Counted from the first letter of the stretch, positions 1 through 7,846 are shown. The stretch: DNA of 64,000 nucleotides from Methanolobus psychrophilus R15 (GCA_000306725.1 CP003083.1:744001-808000); one strand, 5' to 3'. Notes: generated by a model not told the origin, from the sequence alone. Program-made: numbers and translations.

Positions 1-1253
1 GTCTTTTCAAAGATTGCAGGCTGCATGAGGTTGGCGAGGAAATGCCGGGCTACCAGATCATACACTTTCCAGGCATCAGGCATCCTTACACTTTTCTCGA
101 CATCTGCTTTCGTAGCTGCCCGGATAGGATGTATGGGCGGGTGGTCATGCCCGTCACGTGTCCCGTTCCTGCATGTAATGGGCAGCCTGGAAAGAATGGC
201 CATCGCATACTCCCGGTATTCCCCCGAAGCAAAGCCCAGGACCTTCATCTTAAAATCGAAATCATCTGCATACTTATTGGTCTCGGTCCTCGGATAGCTG
301 GTAAAACCCGACAGATAAAGCTGCTCTGCGATCTCAAGGGCATTTTCCGGGCTTATCCCAAGGAACTTGGAAGCACGCTTGAGGAACTCAGTAGTATTAA
401 GCGGATAAGGAGGACTTGTTATGGATTCCTTTACGCTTTTCTTTGCAAGGATTCCTGTTTTGGAGCCTTTTATACGGCTGAAGATCTCATCGGCCTTTGC
501 CTTATCGTGGATATGACCACTGCGATGGGTACCCGTAAAATCGATGTTCGAATGGCTAAAGGTCCCCTCTATCTTCCAGAAGTCCTTTGACTTGAAATCA
601 AGTATAAGTTTTTCACGCTCGTAAACGAACCCGCATGTAGGCGTCTGGCAGGGACCGATGGAAATGATATCCTTGGTACGCGCCCTTTGCTGGACTGCCA
701 GAGTCAGGAACCGGGTGAAGGCTGCACCCATCTTAAGGTCCAGTATCTGACGTGCCTCTGCAGACATCGCAAGGTTGAAGTCCGGTTCCACAAGATTGCT
801 AAATGCCTGTCTGATCTCGCTTTCGGACAGCGAGGAAAAACGTGCCCTTTTCACGGGGGACTTTGATACCTTCTCCGCAAGGGATTTGGCCTCAAAGCCA
901 ATGTTCTCACCTTCCCGGTCAAAGTCACATGCAAGTATTATCTCATCGGCACCTTTTGAAACTAATGCTATGGCTGCTGCATAGGGCTGCTTGGTCACGT
1001 TCTTCACAGGAGGGGTATCAAGAAGCACTGCAGGATCGCAGCCACGCCAGTTGTTTAGTTCGGGAGGAAAATCATATCCCATGATATGACCTGATAGCCC
1101 CATTATCCTCCATTCCTTCCCATCTTTTTTGAAGTCGTATACCGGAATGCCCTCTATTGATGCCCGGTTGAACCCCCCTTCGCTCAGTATACCGGCAATC
1201 TGTGCCGCTGCTTTGTTCTTTTCCGTGAATACGACGATGGACATGCATGCCAT
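1..1253 (-). CDS. topA: DNA topoisomerase I, type IA (3' end beyond window)
   Basis: This gene encodes an archaeal type IA topoisomerase that relaxes negative supercoils by single-strand passage through a 5'-phosphotyrosine. It runs off the left edge, so only about 417 N-terminal residues are visible. The N-terminus forms a TOPRIM domain with the acidic motif ACDFDREGEN near residue 100. The active-site motif GFTSYPRTET places the catalytic tyrosine at about residue 320, and a downstream stretch HDHPPIHPI is typical of archaeal and topoisomerase III-like members. The start is ATG at 1253; a second in-frame ATG at 1244 (M-A-C-M) is equally possible. The C-terminal zinc fingers expected of the family would lie outside the window. 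Family assignment is firm; the exact subtype (I or III) is less certain. Confidence 0.95.
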   Translation of the reverse strand, partial: MACMSIVVFTEKNKAAAQIAGILSEGGFNRASIEGIPVYDFKKDGKEWRIMGLSGHIMGYDFPPELNNWRGCDPAVLLDTPPVKNVTKQPYAAAIALVSKGADEIILACDFDREGENIGFEAKSLAEKVSKSPVKRARFSSLSESEIRQAFSNLVEPDFNLAMSAEARQILDLKMGAAFTRFLTLAVQQRARTKDIISIGPCQTPTCGFVYEREKLILDFKSKDFWKIEGTFSHSNIDFTGTHRSGHIHDKAKADEIFSRIKGSKTGILAKKSVKESITSPPYPLNTTEFLKRASKFLGISPENALEIAEQLYLSGFTSYPRTETNKYADDFDFKMKVLGFASGEYREYAMAILSRLPITCRNGTRDGHDHPPIHPIRAATKADVEKSVRMPDAWKVYDLVARHFLANLMQPAIFEK

Positions 1254-1384
1254 TATGAGTTGATATTAGATAAGAGTTGAGCTTGCGGAGTGAAAGTAAT
1301 ATTATCATCGTGCCCTGTTGAAAGCTCCTAAAAAAATATACCATCCATATAACTTATTATTAGCATTATTATAAAATGTGTATA

Positions 1385-1550
1385 CTTTGAGGTCTGTATA
1401 TAAAATGTCAACGACTCCCGACTGAAGTCGAGAGCTTGCACTTCAAGTTCTCAGCTTCCTGAGCAGAATGCAATAGGCTGGTTGATGACAGCCCTTAAAG
1501 CAAGGTTTTTGCTTGCATTGAAATCTGCATTTTCTGTATGGCCACATTTC
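1385..1550 (-). ncRNA. Candidate TnpB omega (guide) RNA at the right end
   Basis: TnpB proteins are known to use an RNA made from the 3' end of tnpB plus the right end of the element, with the guide read from the flanking DNA. Here the end of tnpB, the short spacer and the hairpin at 1415-1434 have that arrangement. The guide would be the sequence to the left of about 1405 on the minus strand. Boundaries are inferred from the family and not seen directly. Confidence 0.4.
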
Positions 1551-2560
1551 TGACATGAGAATATGCCCTGTTTCTTCCTGTTCATATCTGAAATATGAGT
1601 ACATACCGAACATTGCTTTGATGTATATGCAGGATTCACGAACCTGACAATAACTCCATGTATCCTTGCCTTGTATTCTATGAAGTTTCTCAGTTCGTTG
1701 AATGCCCATTTGACATGTTTGTCCCTATCTGCTTTTCTAACCATTGTCCTTTCACGAATCCCTGTCAGTTCTTCCAGGGCTATCGATCTGTTTGTGTCTT
1801 TAGCAGCTTTGACAATATCTTTGGAGATGACGTGATTTGTATCTTTCTTGAATCTCCTTTCTCTACCACTTACCTTTCTCAGATGCTTTTTTGCTGAATA
1901 AGTTCCAAATGATTGTAGTTTCGACTTTATCCCCGCATACTTTTCCCTTACTTCCTGGCATTTCTCTCCGGAATATATCTTTCCGTCAGAAGTTGCTGCA
2001 ATGTTAACGATTCCAAGGTCAACTCCAAGGAACTCTTCTGAATTCGTCAGTTCTGCTTCCTTTTGATTGATGAGTACCTGAAGATAGAATTTCTTGTTTT
2101 TGTATATGAGATCGGTCTGGCCATTTATTCTGTCGATGGTCTGACCTTTCCTGTACTTTATTCCGGTTTTGATCCTGCCGTCCAATGTAAGGATTGAAGC
2201 CATATCATTGTTTATGGATAGTATCCTCTGATCATAAACAACAGCTCCACGTGGTTGGAATTGATGGGGTACTTTTTTGTCAACTTTGTAGCTTTCAGCT
2301 ACTTTTGCAAGTGCCCTGACAGCTAACTGAGAGGATAACGAGAATTTTTCTCTGATCTCATAGTAGAGGTGGTTCTGTAATTTGACTTTACTGAATATTT
2401 GCTTGTGGTATACAAAATCTGAAATGTAATTGCATGCTTCATTGAAGGATTCCATTGTTCTCAGTAACTGGTCATGTTGTTCCTGAGTGGTTACTAATTT
2501 ACTTTTTATTGTTAGGAGCATGCTATCACATAAAATATATGGATACATATGACTTTAAAG
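1409..2560 (-). mobile_element. IS1341-like (IS200/IS605 superfamily) element carrying tnpB only
   Basis: An intact TnpB gene with no tnpA partner lies between topA and thiC. Just beyond its stop codon is a hairpin (1415-1434, arms of 8 with one mismatch, TGAA loop on the + strand) of the kind that marks the right end of IS200/IS605 elements and the 3' end of the TnpB guide RNA. The right end is probably close to 1405-1412. The left end was not located; 2560 is only a rough limit. The element probably moves, if at all, using a TnpA supplied in trans. Confidence 0.75.
1451..2521 (-). CDS. tnpB: TnpB, RNA-guided endonuclease of an IS200/IS605-type element
   Basis: This 356-residue protein has the full TnpB/Fanzor-like core: a helical N-terminal half and a RuvC-like nuclease split into GVDLG (first Asp), ALEELTG (Glu) and NADFNASKN (last Asp). 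A zinc ribbon of two CxxC pairs (CSVCTH and CQKCGH) lies between the last two RuvC motifs. All catalytic residues are present, so the nuclease should be active. The start at 2521 (MLLTIKSKL) fits TnpB N-termini; an in-frame ATG at 2548 would add nine residues. It differs clearly from the TnpB at 5.0-6.2 kb, so the two are independent arrivals. No tnpA lies next to it. Confidence 0.92.
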   Translation of the reverse strand: MLLTIKSKLVTTQEQHDQLLRTMESFNEACNYISDFVYHKQIFSKVKLQNHLYYEIREKFSLSSQLAVRALAKVAESYKVDKKVPHQFQPRGAVVYDQRILSINNDMASILTLDGRIKTGIKYRKGQTIDRINGQTDLIYKNKKFYLQVLINQKEAELTNSEEFLGVDLGIVNIAATSDGKIYSGEKCQEVREKYAGIKSKLQSFGTYSAKKHLRKVSGRERRFKKDTNHVISKDIVKAAKDTNRSIALEELTGIRERTMVRKADRDKHVKWAFNELRNFIEYKARIHGVIVRFVNPAYTSKQCSVCTHISDMNRKKQGIFSCQKCGHTENADFNASKNLALRAVINQPIAFCSGS

Positions 2561-2674
2561 TACAGTAAGTAGACTGAAAGTATTCGGGTTCAGATCTAAA
2601 AGAAAGGCTAGATCGTTGTAGTTAACGGAATTCCTCCTGCAACTGAAGTTACAGGCATCCTTCCTTAATTCATC

Positions 2675-2705
2675 GTGAAACGTAAGAATGTGAAACGTAT
2701 ATATC
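2675..2705 (+). promoter_or_regulatory. Direct repeat and TATA box upstream of thiC
   Basis: The decamer GTGAAACGTA occurs twice, at 2675-2684 and 2690-2699, with a 15-base period. The second copy runs straight into a TATA-like box, TATATATC, at 2698-2705. Transcription would start near 2730, about 30 bases before the thiC ATG. The position suggests an operator for a thiamine regulator, which is inference. I find no thi-box (TPP riboswitch) consensus in this leader. Confidence 0.45.
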
Positions 2706-2758
2706 TATCTAAACTATAATTGCAGCCGTAAACAGACACCAACGCAGGAATAGTAAGA

Positions 2759-4048
2759 ATGACATTAATGGAAGATGCAAAGAAAGGCATGATCACCCCC
2801 GAAATGGAAATCGTCGCCAGGAACGAGGGAATTGAAGCCAGGACAATATGTTCCTGCATTGCAAAAGGCACGATAACGATTCCCAATAATACGCAAAGGG
2901 AGTGCAGACTGATTGGTATCGGGAAATATCTCAGTACCAAGATCAATGCGAACATAGGCACATCCAGGGATTACATAAATATAGACGACGAGGTGGGGAA
3001 GGCAGTGACTGCACAGAGATACGGCGCAGATGCGCTCATGGACCTTTCCACCGGAGGAGACCTGGACCTTACCAGAAAGAGAATAATGGATGCTGTGGAG
3101 CTGCCAATAGGATCTGTCCCTATCTACCAGGCAGCAGCGATGCAAAAGACCGTTGTTGACATGACATCGGACGACATGTTCAACGCTGTACGTAAACATG
3201 CAAAGGATGGAGTGGACTTTGTCACAGTCCATGCAGGAGTTAACCTCAATTCCATACAGCGTCTCAAAACAGGCGACAGGATCACCAACATTGTCAGCAG
3301 GGGAGGTTCATTCACCTTCGCCTGGATGATACACAATGAACAGGACAATCCCTTCTATTCAGAGTATGACTACCTTCTGGAGATAGCCCACGAATACGAC
3401 ATGGCAGTGAGCCTCGGGGACGGCATGAGGCCCGGCTGCATCCACGATGCCTCAGACAGGCCATCGTTTATGGAATTCATCACCCTCGGAGAGCTTGTGA
3501 AAAGGACCAGGGAAGCAAACGTGCAGTGCTTTGTGGAAGGCCCCGGACATGTACCAATCGATGAGATAGAGCTGAGTGTCAAAGGAATGAAGAGCCTGTG
3601 CGACAACGCCCCGCTCTACCTGCTCGGCCCTCTTGTCACCGATATCGCCCCCGGCTACGACCACATCACAGGAGCCATCGGAGGGACATTCGCCGGCATG
3701 TGCGGCACCGACTTTTTGTGCATGACCACACCTGCCGAGCACCTGGCCCTTCCGACCAATGATGATATCAGGGAAGGCACCATTGTGACAAAAATAGCAG
3801 CTCACGCCGCAGATCTCGCAAAAGAGGGACAAAGGGAACGAGCAAGGGCCGTTGACGACAAGATGGCACACGCCCGTAAGAACCTTGATTGGGAAACGCA
3901 ATTCAGCCTTGCTATCGATGGCGAGCGTGCAAGGCATATCCGGGAAAGCAGGATAACCGGCAGCGGTGCATGTTCCATGTGTGGTGACCTGTGTGCAATG
4001 AAGATCGTCAGCAAGGCGCTGGAAGAAGAAGAAGAGAGCAAAAATTAA
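2759..4048 (+). CDS. thiC: Phosphomethylpyrimidine synthase ThiC
   Basis: ThiC is a radical SAM enzyme of the cytoplasm that rearranges aminoimidazole ribotide into 4-amino-5-hydroxymethyl-2-methylpyrimidine phosphate, the pyrimidine half of thiamine. The 429-residue protein has the usual archaeal/short ThiC length. The C-terminal [11 protein letters not shown] (Cys 405, 408 and 412) is the unusual ThiC cluster motif CX2CX4C. Core stretches such as [13 protein letters not shown] and [20 protein letters not shown] are highly conserved in the family. The start ATG at 2759 has no strong ribosome binding site but follows a clear TATA box. The gene is monocistronic and faces a peroxiredoxin gene across a shared terminator hairpin. 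Confidence 0.97.
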   Translation: MTLMEDAKKGMITPEMEIVARNEGIEARTICSCIAKGTITIPNNTQRECRLIGIGKYLSTKINANIGTSRDYINIDDEVGKAVTAQRYGADALMDLSTGGDLDLTRKRIMDAVELPIGSVPIYQAAAMQKTVVDMTSDDMFNAVRKHAKDGVDFVTVHAGVNLNSIQRLKTGDRITNIVSRGGSFTFAWMIHNEQDNPFYSEYDYLLEIAHEYDMAVSLGDGMRPGCIHDASDRPSFMEFITLGELVKRTREANVQCFVEGPGHVPIDEIELSVKGMKSLCDNAPLYLLGPLVTDIAPGYDHITGAIGGTFAGMCGTDFLCMTTPAEHLALPTNDDIREGTIVTKIAAHAADLAKEGQRERARAVDDKMAHARKNLDWETQFSLAIDGERARHIRESRITGSGACSMCGDLCAMKIVSKALEEEEESKN

Positions 4049-4075
4049 GCTATTTTCTGCGTTTTCAAAAAAGAG

Positions 4076-4096
4076 GACGGATCAATACGATCCGTC
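4076..4096. terminator. Hairpin between convergent thiC and peroxiredoxin genes
   Basis: GACGGATC and GATCCGTC form a perfect 8-bp stem with a 5-base loop (4084-4088). It sits in the 56-base gap between two convergent genes and could end transcripts from both sides. Confidence 0.55.
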
Positions 4097-4104
4097 AATC
4101 CATA

Positions 4105-4962
4105 TCACTGTTTCTTGAAACACATGAACCAGTCAAGACAGTACTTGCCATCTTCAGCGGATTCCATTCTCTCCTTTGCTACTCCGCATGATCCTGGTGG
4201 CGGGATAATGACATCTTCACCCGGCTGCCAGTTTGCCGGTGTTGCAACACCCTCCGCATCTGACTTTTGCAAGGCTTTAAGCAGCCTCATGACCTCGTCC
4301 ATATTCCTGCCGTTTGAGAGTGGGTAGTAGAGTATGGCCCTTATCTTGGCCTTAGGATCGATCATGAAAACGGCCCTTACAGCCTGGGTGTCAGAAGCGG
4401 TTGGCTGAAGCATCCCAAACTTCCTTGCGATATCCATCTTGAGGTCAGCGATCACGGGGAAAGTGATCTCCACATCTTTCATTCCCTTGTACTCTATCTT
4501 TTCCTTGATGGTACGAAGCCATGCAATATGGGCATAGATGCTGTCGATGGACAGGCCTATGAGCTGGCAGTTTAGGGCGTTGAACTCACCTTCCATACTT
4601 GCGAATGTCATGAACTCTGTTGTACAGACCGGAGTGAAATCTGCCGGGTGGCTGAAAAGGATAACCCATTTGCCTTTGTAATCCTTTGGGAAATTGATCT
4701 CACCCGCAGTCGTAACTGCTTTGAATGAAGGTGCATCGTCACCTATTAAAGGCATGAAGGTTACCGGGGACTCACCCGCAGTTCTCTCTGCTATGCTTTC
4801 CTTGACCCTGCGGATGCTAGTATCCACATATTCGGTTATATCTTTAGTCTGCTTGTCTAATTCCTTATCCAGTTCCATCTCTTTGATGTTGCGGGACAGG
4901 TTATCCTTCAATTCCCTGAACTGCTCTTCAATATATTTTCGTGTATCCTTTTTCTCACTCAT
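4105..4962 (-). CDS. Peroxiredoxin (Prx6-like) with an N-terminal coiled-coil extension
   Basis: This 285-residue protein reduces peroxides through a peroxidatic cysteine in the motif DFTPVCTTEF (Cys about 113). The downstream arginine region and the C-terminal arm with extra cysteines (SCGVAK and YCLDWFMC) fit archaeal Prx6-type enzymes, which use C-terminal resolving cysteines. Archaeal Prx6 proteins are usually about 215-250 residues. Here roughly 68 charged, helical, probably coiled-coil residues precede the thioredoxin-fold domain. The start at 4962 is favoured because AAAGGTGAT lies six bases upstream; a GTG at 4971 is part of that ribosome binding site. The extension could drive oligomer contacts or tether the enzyme to a partner; that is inference. 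Confidence 0.93.
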   Translation of the reverse strand: MSEKKDTRKYIEEQFRELKDNLSRNIKEMELDKELDKQTKDITEYVDTSIRRVKESIAERTAGESPVTFMPLIGDDAPSFKAVTTAGEINFPKDYKGKWVILFSHPADFTPVCTTEFMTFASMEGEFNALNCQLIGLSIDSIYAHIAWLRTIKEKIEYKGMKDVEITFPVIADLKMDIARKFGMLQPTASDTQAVRAVFMIDPKAKIRAILYYPLSNGRNMDEVMRLLKALQKSDAEGVATPANWQPGEDVIIPPPGSCGVAKERMESAEDGKYCLDWFMCFKKQ

Positions 4963-5040
4963 GTGTATCACCTTTAATCAAATGGGAAGTATTGCCTGCG
5001 CGACAGAATATGTTCCTGCAGCTAAATATCCCCACGTGAA

Positions 5041-6189
5041 CTACCACCCTATGAATAGGGTGGCTTCCTGCTTCATCATCGAATCCAACGACTCAATTCC
5101 ACAGGCTTGAACTGTAGTTCCTACAGCACGATTTAGAATATTGATAGCTGCATTGTGGTCACGGTCAAGAACTAATCCACAGTATGGACAATTATGTACC
5201 CTTACTGCAAGTGGTTTCTCGACTTTTTGACCACATTTGCTACAAAGTTGTGATGTATTATATGGATTGACTAATTCTACAAACTTACCAGCTTCTTCCG
5301 CTTTGTATTTTGTAATCTGAATTAGATTACTCCATGATGCATCATGTATTGATTTTGAAAGTCTTGAATTTTTAACCATATTCATTACATTCAGGTCTTC
5401 AAAAGCTATGAAATCGTAAGCATTAATGAGTTCCCTACTTATTTTATGGTTAAAATCATTTCTTTGATTGCGTATTTTTCGATGCAATCTGTTTACCTTG
5501 TCACATTGTTTTTTCCAATTATTAGAAAACTTCCTTTTTTTGCTAAGATTACGTTGTTGTTTCTTTAATTCATCCTCCGTATTGCGATAATAATTTGGAG
5601 AATCTATTTGAGTACCATCACTTAATGTAACCAGAGAATTAAGTCCTACATCAATACCAACAAAAGTAACAGGTTCTACAGGTGTTGTATTATTCTCAAT
5701 GACTACGGAGAATGTAACATACCATTGTTTACCATCTCTGTGGATAGTACAAGTCTTGATTTTACCTTCAATTTCTCTATGTTGAACTATCTTTATTTCT
5801 CCAATCTTTGATAACTTCAACTTTTTTCCAGAAATGTTAAAACCAGATTGTGGATAGGTAAAACTATTATATCTTTTCTTACCTTTGAAACGAGGATAAC
5901 CTGCTTTGGCACCTCCATTCTTACATCGTCTAAAAAAGTTATCAAAGGATTTGCCTAATCTCCTGATTACATCCTGTTTAACCTGAGAATGAACATCGAT
6001 ATCAAATTCAAGATATTGAACCTGATATAATTGTTCCATTGTTGATAATCCCTGATTACATCGGTCGTATGCGTTTCTACGGTCTGCAAGAAATTCGTTA
6101 TAGATATATCTACAAACATCAAGTGTCTTATTCAAAGTCACTTCCTGTTGTTTTGTAGGATATAATCTAAACTTATATGATTTTTGCAT
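5041..6189 (-). CDS. tnpB: TnpB of the IS605-type element
   Basis: This 382-residue protein is an RNA-guided RuvC-like nuclease. The first catalytic Asp is in VGIDVGLNSL, the Glu in FIAFEDLNVM and the last Asp in LDRDHNAAIN. The zinc ribbon has CSKCG and CPYCG pairs. The N-terminus MQKSYKFRLYPT is the standard OrfB start, which favours 6189 over the upstream in-frame start at 6210. The C-terminal codons overlap the right-end hairpin (5044-5063), as expected if the 3' part of the transcript forms the guide RNA scaffold. All key residues are intact, unlike those of its tnpA partner. Confidence 0.95.
   Translation of the reverse strand: MQKSYKFRLYPTKQQEVTLNKTLDVCRYIYNEFLADRRNAYDRCNQGLSTMEQLYQVQYLEFDIDVHSQVKQDVIRRLGKSFDNFFRRCKNGGAKAGYPRFKGKKRYNSFTYPQSGFNISGKKLKLSKIGEIKIVQHREIEGKIKTCTIHRDGKQWYVTFSVVIENNTTPVEPVTFVGIDVGLNSLVTLSDGTQIDSPNYYRNTEDELKKQQRNLSKKRKFSNNWKKQCDKVNRLHRKIRNQRNDFNHKISRELINAYDFIAFEDLNVMNMVKNSRLSKSIHDASWSNLIQITKYKAEEAGKFVELVNPYNTSQLCSKCGQKVEKPLAVRVHNCPYCGLVLDRDHNAAINILNRAVGTTVQACGIESLDSMMKQEATLFIGW
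5044..5063. repeat. Right-end hairpin of the IS605-type element
   Basis: CCACCCTAT and ATAGGGTGG are perfect complements with a GA loop. The hairpin overlaps the last codons and stop of tnpB. In this family such a hairpin is both a TnpA recognition structure and part of the TnpB guide RNA scaffold. Confidence 0.7.
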
Positions 6190-6194
6190 TGAAT

Positions 6195-6238
6195 ACCTAT
6201 AGGTCAGCAACGTTTAAATAACTTTTGTACCTATAAGT
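6195..6238. promoter_or_regulatory. Palindromic site repeated in the tnpB/tnpA divergent promoter
   Basis: A perfect 10-base palindrome ACCTATAGGT (6195-6204) lies six bases upstream of the tnpB start. A near copy, ACCTATAAGT, lies at 6229-6238, just before tnpA. Paired copies in a divergent gap suggest a binding site controlling both genes; no regulator is identified. Confidence 0.3.
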
Positions 6239-6242
6239 GGAT

Positions 6243-6686
6243 ATGTCTTATTCAAGCTCTGCTGTTTATGAAATCAATTATCATATCGTATGGTGTACTA
6301 AATATCGAAAACAAGTTATGAACGATGAATTAAAACAATTTCTCGATGACCAGATAAGAACTATTGCCGATTCTAAGGAATGGGAAATACTTGAACTTGA
6401 AGTCATGCCCGAATATATACATCTCTTCATATCTGCACCACCATTCATAGCACCTACTGATATCGTTAAGATAATGAAAGGAGTGACTACAAAAAGAGTA
6501 TTCCAGAAGTTCCCTGAACTACGAAAAAAAGAATTTTGGGGTAATCATCTTTGGTCACCAAGTTATTATGTTGGTTCACATGGTCAAGTATCTGCTGAAA
6601 CAATTAAGAAATACATTGACGGAAGTTCCAATAGGGGCCGTAATTCATCCACCTGCTCCAGTTCAGAGAACTGGAACTCCCATTAA
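6243..6686 (+). CDS. tnpA: TnpA, IS200-type Y1 transposase with an altered HUH motif
   Basis: TnpA transposases cut single-stranded ends with a tyrosine and a metal held by a His-hydrophobic-His (HUH) pair. This 147-residue protein keeps the family fold (INYHIVWCTKYR, LWSPSYYVGS) and the catalytic tyrosine in AETIKKYI (Tyr 124). The motif that is normally PDHVHLF reads PEYIHLF, so the first histidine is Tyr 58 (TAT, one base from CAT). After Tyr 124 a Ser/Asn-rich tail of about 23 residues runs into the left-end hairpin, longer than usual. Both changes suggest a disabled transposase, although expression is not excluded. The ATG at 6243 is preferred over GTG at 6237. Confidence 0.85.
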   Translation: MSYSSSAVYEINYHIVWCTKYRKQVMNDELKQFLDDQIRTIADSKEWEILELEVMPEYIHLFISAPPFIAPTDIVKIMKGVTTKRVFQKFPELRKKEFWGNHLWSPSYYVGSHGQVSAETIKKYIDGSSNRGRNSSTCSSSENWNSH

Positions 6687-6699
6687 ATCTTCGATTTAA
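6658..6699. repeat. Left-end hairpins of the IS605-type element
   Basis: Two perfect stem-loops lie in tandem: 6658-6674 (7-bp stem, AGA loop) and 6683-6699 (7-bp stem, TTC loop). The first is inside the tnpA tail and the second just beyond its stop. Their place downstream of tnpA fits the left end of an IS605-type element. Confidence 0.6.
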
Positions 6700-6791
6700 C
6701 GTGAGTTTAAAAACGGTGGTCTTCTTAGTTCAACGTGATAAAGGCAATACTCAAGACTTACGTAAACAATAGAAAGAATTTGGGTGGAAAA

Positions 6792-7712
6792 TCACTCCAC
6801 CATTTCCTCATTCTCCTGTGACCATGCAGGCTGGTCTATGGCAAAGTACTCAAGATCAGTCTCCCCTGTATTCACTGTATGTTGCTTTGAGTTCGCAGGT
6901 ACGAGAACTAACTGTCCTTTACTAAGCCCAAATGGCACATCTTCTATGCAGAGTATACCTTCACCTGCAAAGACATAATGTGCTTCAGGATTCTTCATCA
7001 TGTGAGCTTCAATGGAACCGCCAGGTTTGATTATTACATGAGCAATGCTGTAATCAACACCCAGATCCATGTCAACGACTGCAGGATGGAGGACATTCCC
7101 AATAGATACGTTTCCAAAGCGTGTAAAATATTCAATGTCTTCAGGATTGTTGGTATAAACGTAGTCGTCTACATAGAAACCGCAGGTTACGACGTAGGTC
7201 TGATCACCGATCAAAGCCCTCTTGACAAATGTATGCTTCAGGGTAGGAGAAGTCTCACCGGGCTTTGGCCACCGGTAACTGATCCATCCCTCGCCTTCTT
7301 CACTGAGGGCAGTACCTATAAAAAGCTCATCTAAAGCATCACCATTATAATCTTTAAGACCTATCACACTCTCGCCTTCACTGCTTACATTCGGAGCATA
7401 GGCCACGCGTATTCCTTCAGTTGTCCAGATGCTGAGATAAGTACTGTTGTGATACCACTTGCTGTCCTTCTCTCGGAATTCATCAAATGCAAGCTCACCT
7501 TTTTCATTCATCAGTTCAACGGCTTCGTTTACCAGCAACATTGTACTCTCTTTATGAGAAGATAAAACGCTCTGTCCTTCATTAACTCCTACAACACTGT
7601 CCCCGTTTTCCAATTCATAAACGGCTGCGTCTTCTGGTTGTACGCAACCGGCAACTGCCATCACCAAAAAAGCCATGGACAGAACACAAAGCATTTTTTT
7701 AAGATCATTCAT
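6792..7712 (-). CDS. Lipoprotein with Cache sensor domain fused to a cupin
   Basis: The 306-residue product begins with a short basic stretch, a hydrophobic segment and a lipobox ending in VAGC (Cys 23), so it should be a membrane-anchored surface lipoprotein. Residues of about 50-185 resemble a single Cache domain: an AVELMNEKGELAFDEF helix, a Trp/Tyr-rich strand region and GDQTYVVTCGFYVDD at its end. Residues of about 220-300 form a cupin_2 barrel with KPGGSIEAHMMKNPEAHYVF and AGEGILCIED. Start 7712 has AGGTG about nine bases upstream. No transmembrane or signalling output domain follows, so it may be a ligand-binding or enzymatic surface protein. The domain names rest on visual motif recognition; the substrate is unknown. 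Confidence 0.8.
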   Translation of the reverse strand: MNDLKKMLCVLSMAFLVMAVAGCVQPEDAAVYELENGDSVVGVNEGQSVLSSHKESTMLLVNEAVELMNEKGELAFDEFREKDSKWYHNSTYLSIWTTEGIRVAYAPNVSSEGESVIGLKDYNGDALDELFIGTALSEEGEGWISYRWPKPGETSPTLKHTFVKRALIGDQTYVVTCGFYVDDYVYTNNPEDIEYFTRFGNVSIGNVLHPAVVDMDLGVDYSIAHVIIKPGGSIEAHMMKNPEAHYVFAGEGILCIEDVPFGLSKGQLVLVPANSKQHTVNTGETDLEYFAIDQPAWSQENEEMVE

Positions 7713-7798
7713 ACTATAACACCTGCCAAATTTAATTATCAATCAAACGTATTCTTTACTGATTTAAAAAACCGACATTATAAGGTACAGATAATATT

Positions 7799-7846
7799 AA
7801 TAGTGAGGTAATTATTAATATTATATTTATGTTACCACTATTAGTG
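7799..7846. promoter_or_regulatory. AATAGTG/CACTATT dyad upstream of the Cache-cupin gene
   Basis: AATAGTG at 7799-7805 (continuing AGGTAA) is mirrored by TTACCACTATT at 7832-7842. That second arm also forms a local near-palindrome, CACTATTAGTG, at 7836-7846. The rest of 7713-8015 is AT-rich with no coding sign. An operator role is a guess from position and symmetry. Confidence 0.25.

Larger units (their letters stand above)
5020..6725. mobile_element. IS605-type element with divergent tnpB and tnpA
   Basis: tnpB (minus) and tnpA (plus) diverge from a 53-base gap, the IS605 layout. Downstream of tnpB is a perfect hairpin at 5044-5063 (CCACCCTAT/ATAGGGTGG) preceded by CACGTGAACTA, a right-end type structure. 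Downstream of tnpA are hairpins at 6658-6674 (CCAGTTC/GAACTGG) and 6683-6699 (TTAAATC/GATTTAA), followed by ACGTGAG, a left-end type structure. The two ends share ACGTGA. Exact cleavage sites were not fixed; the coordinates are approximate. Elements of this family leave no target duplication or inverted terminal repeats. Confidence 0.8.

Noticed and set aside
2549-2758. A TPP riboswitch upstream of thiC
   Set aside because: I found no CTGAGA/thi-box consensus in the leader; a repeat at the TATA box is the only notable feature.
2765-3232. Long frames antisense to thiC
   Set aside because: Typical shadows of a codon-biased gene; thiC itself is unmistakable.
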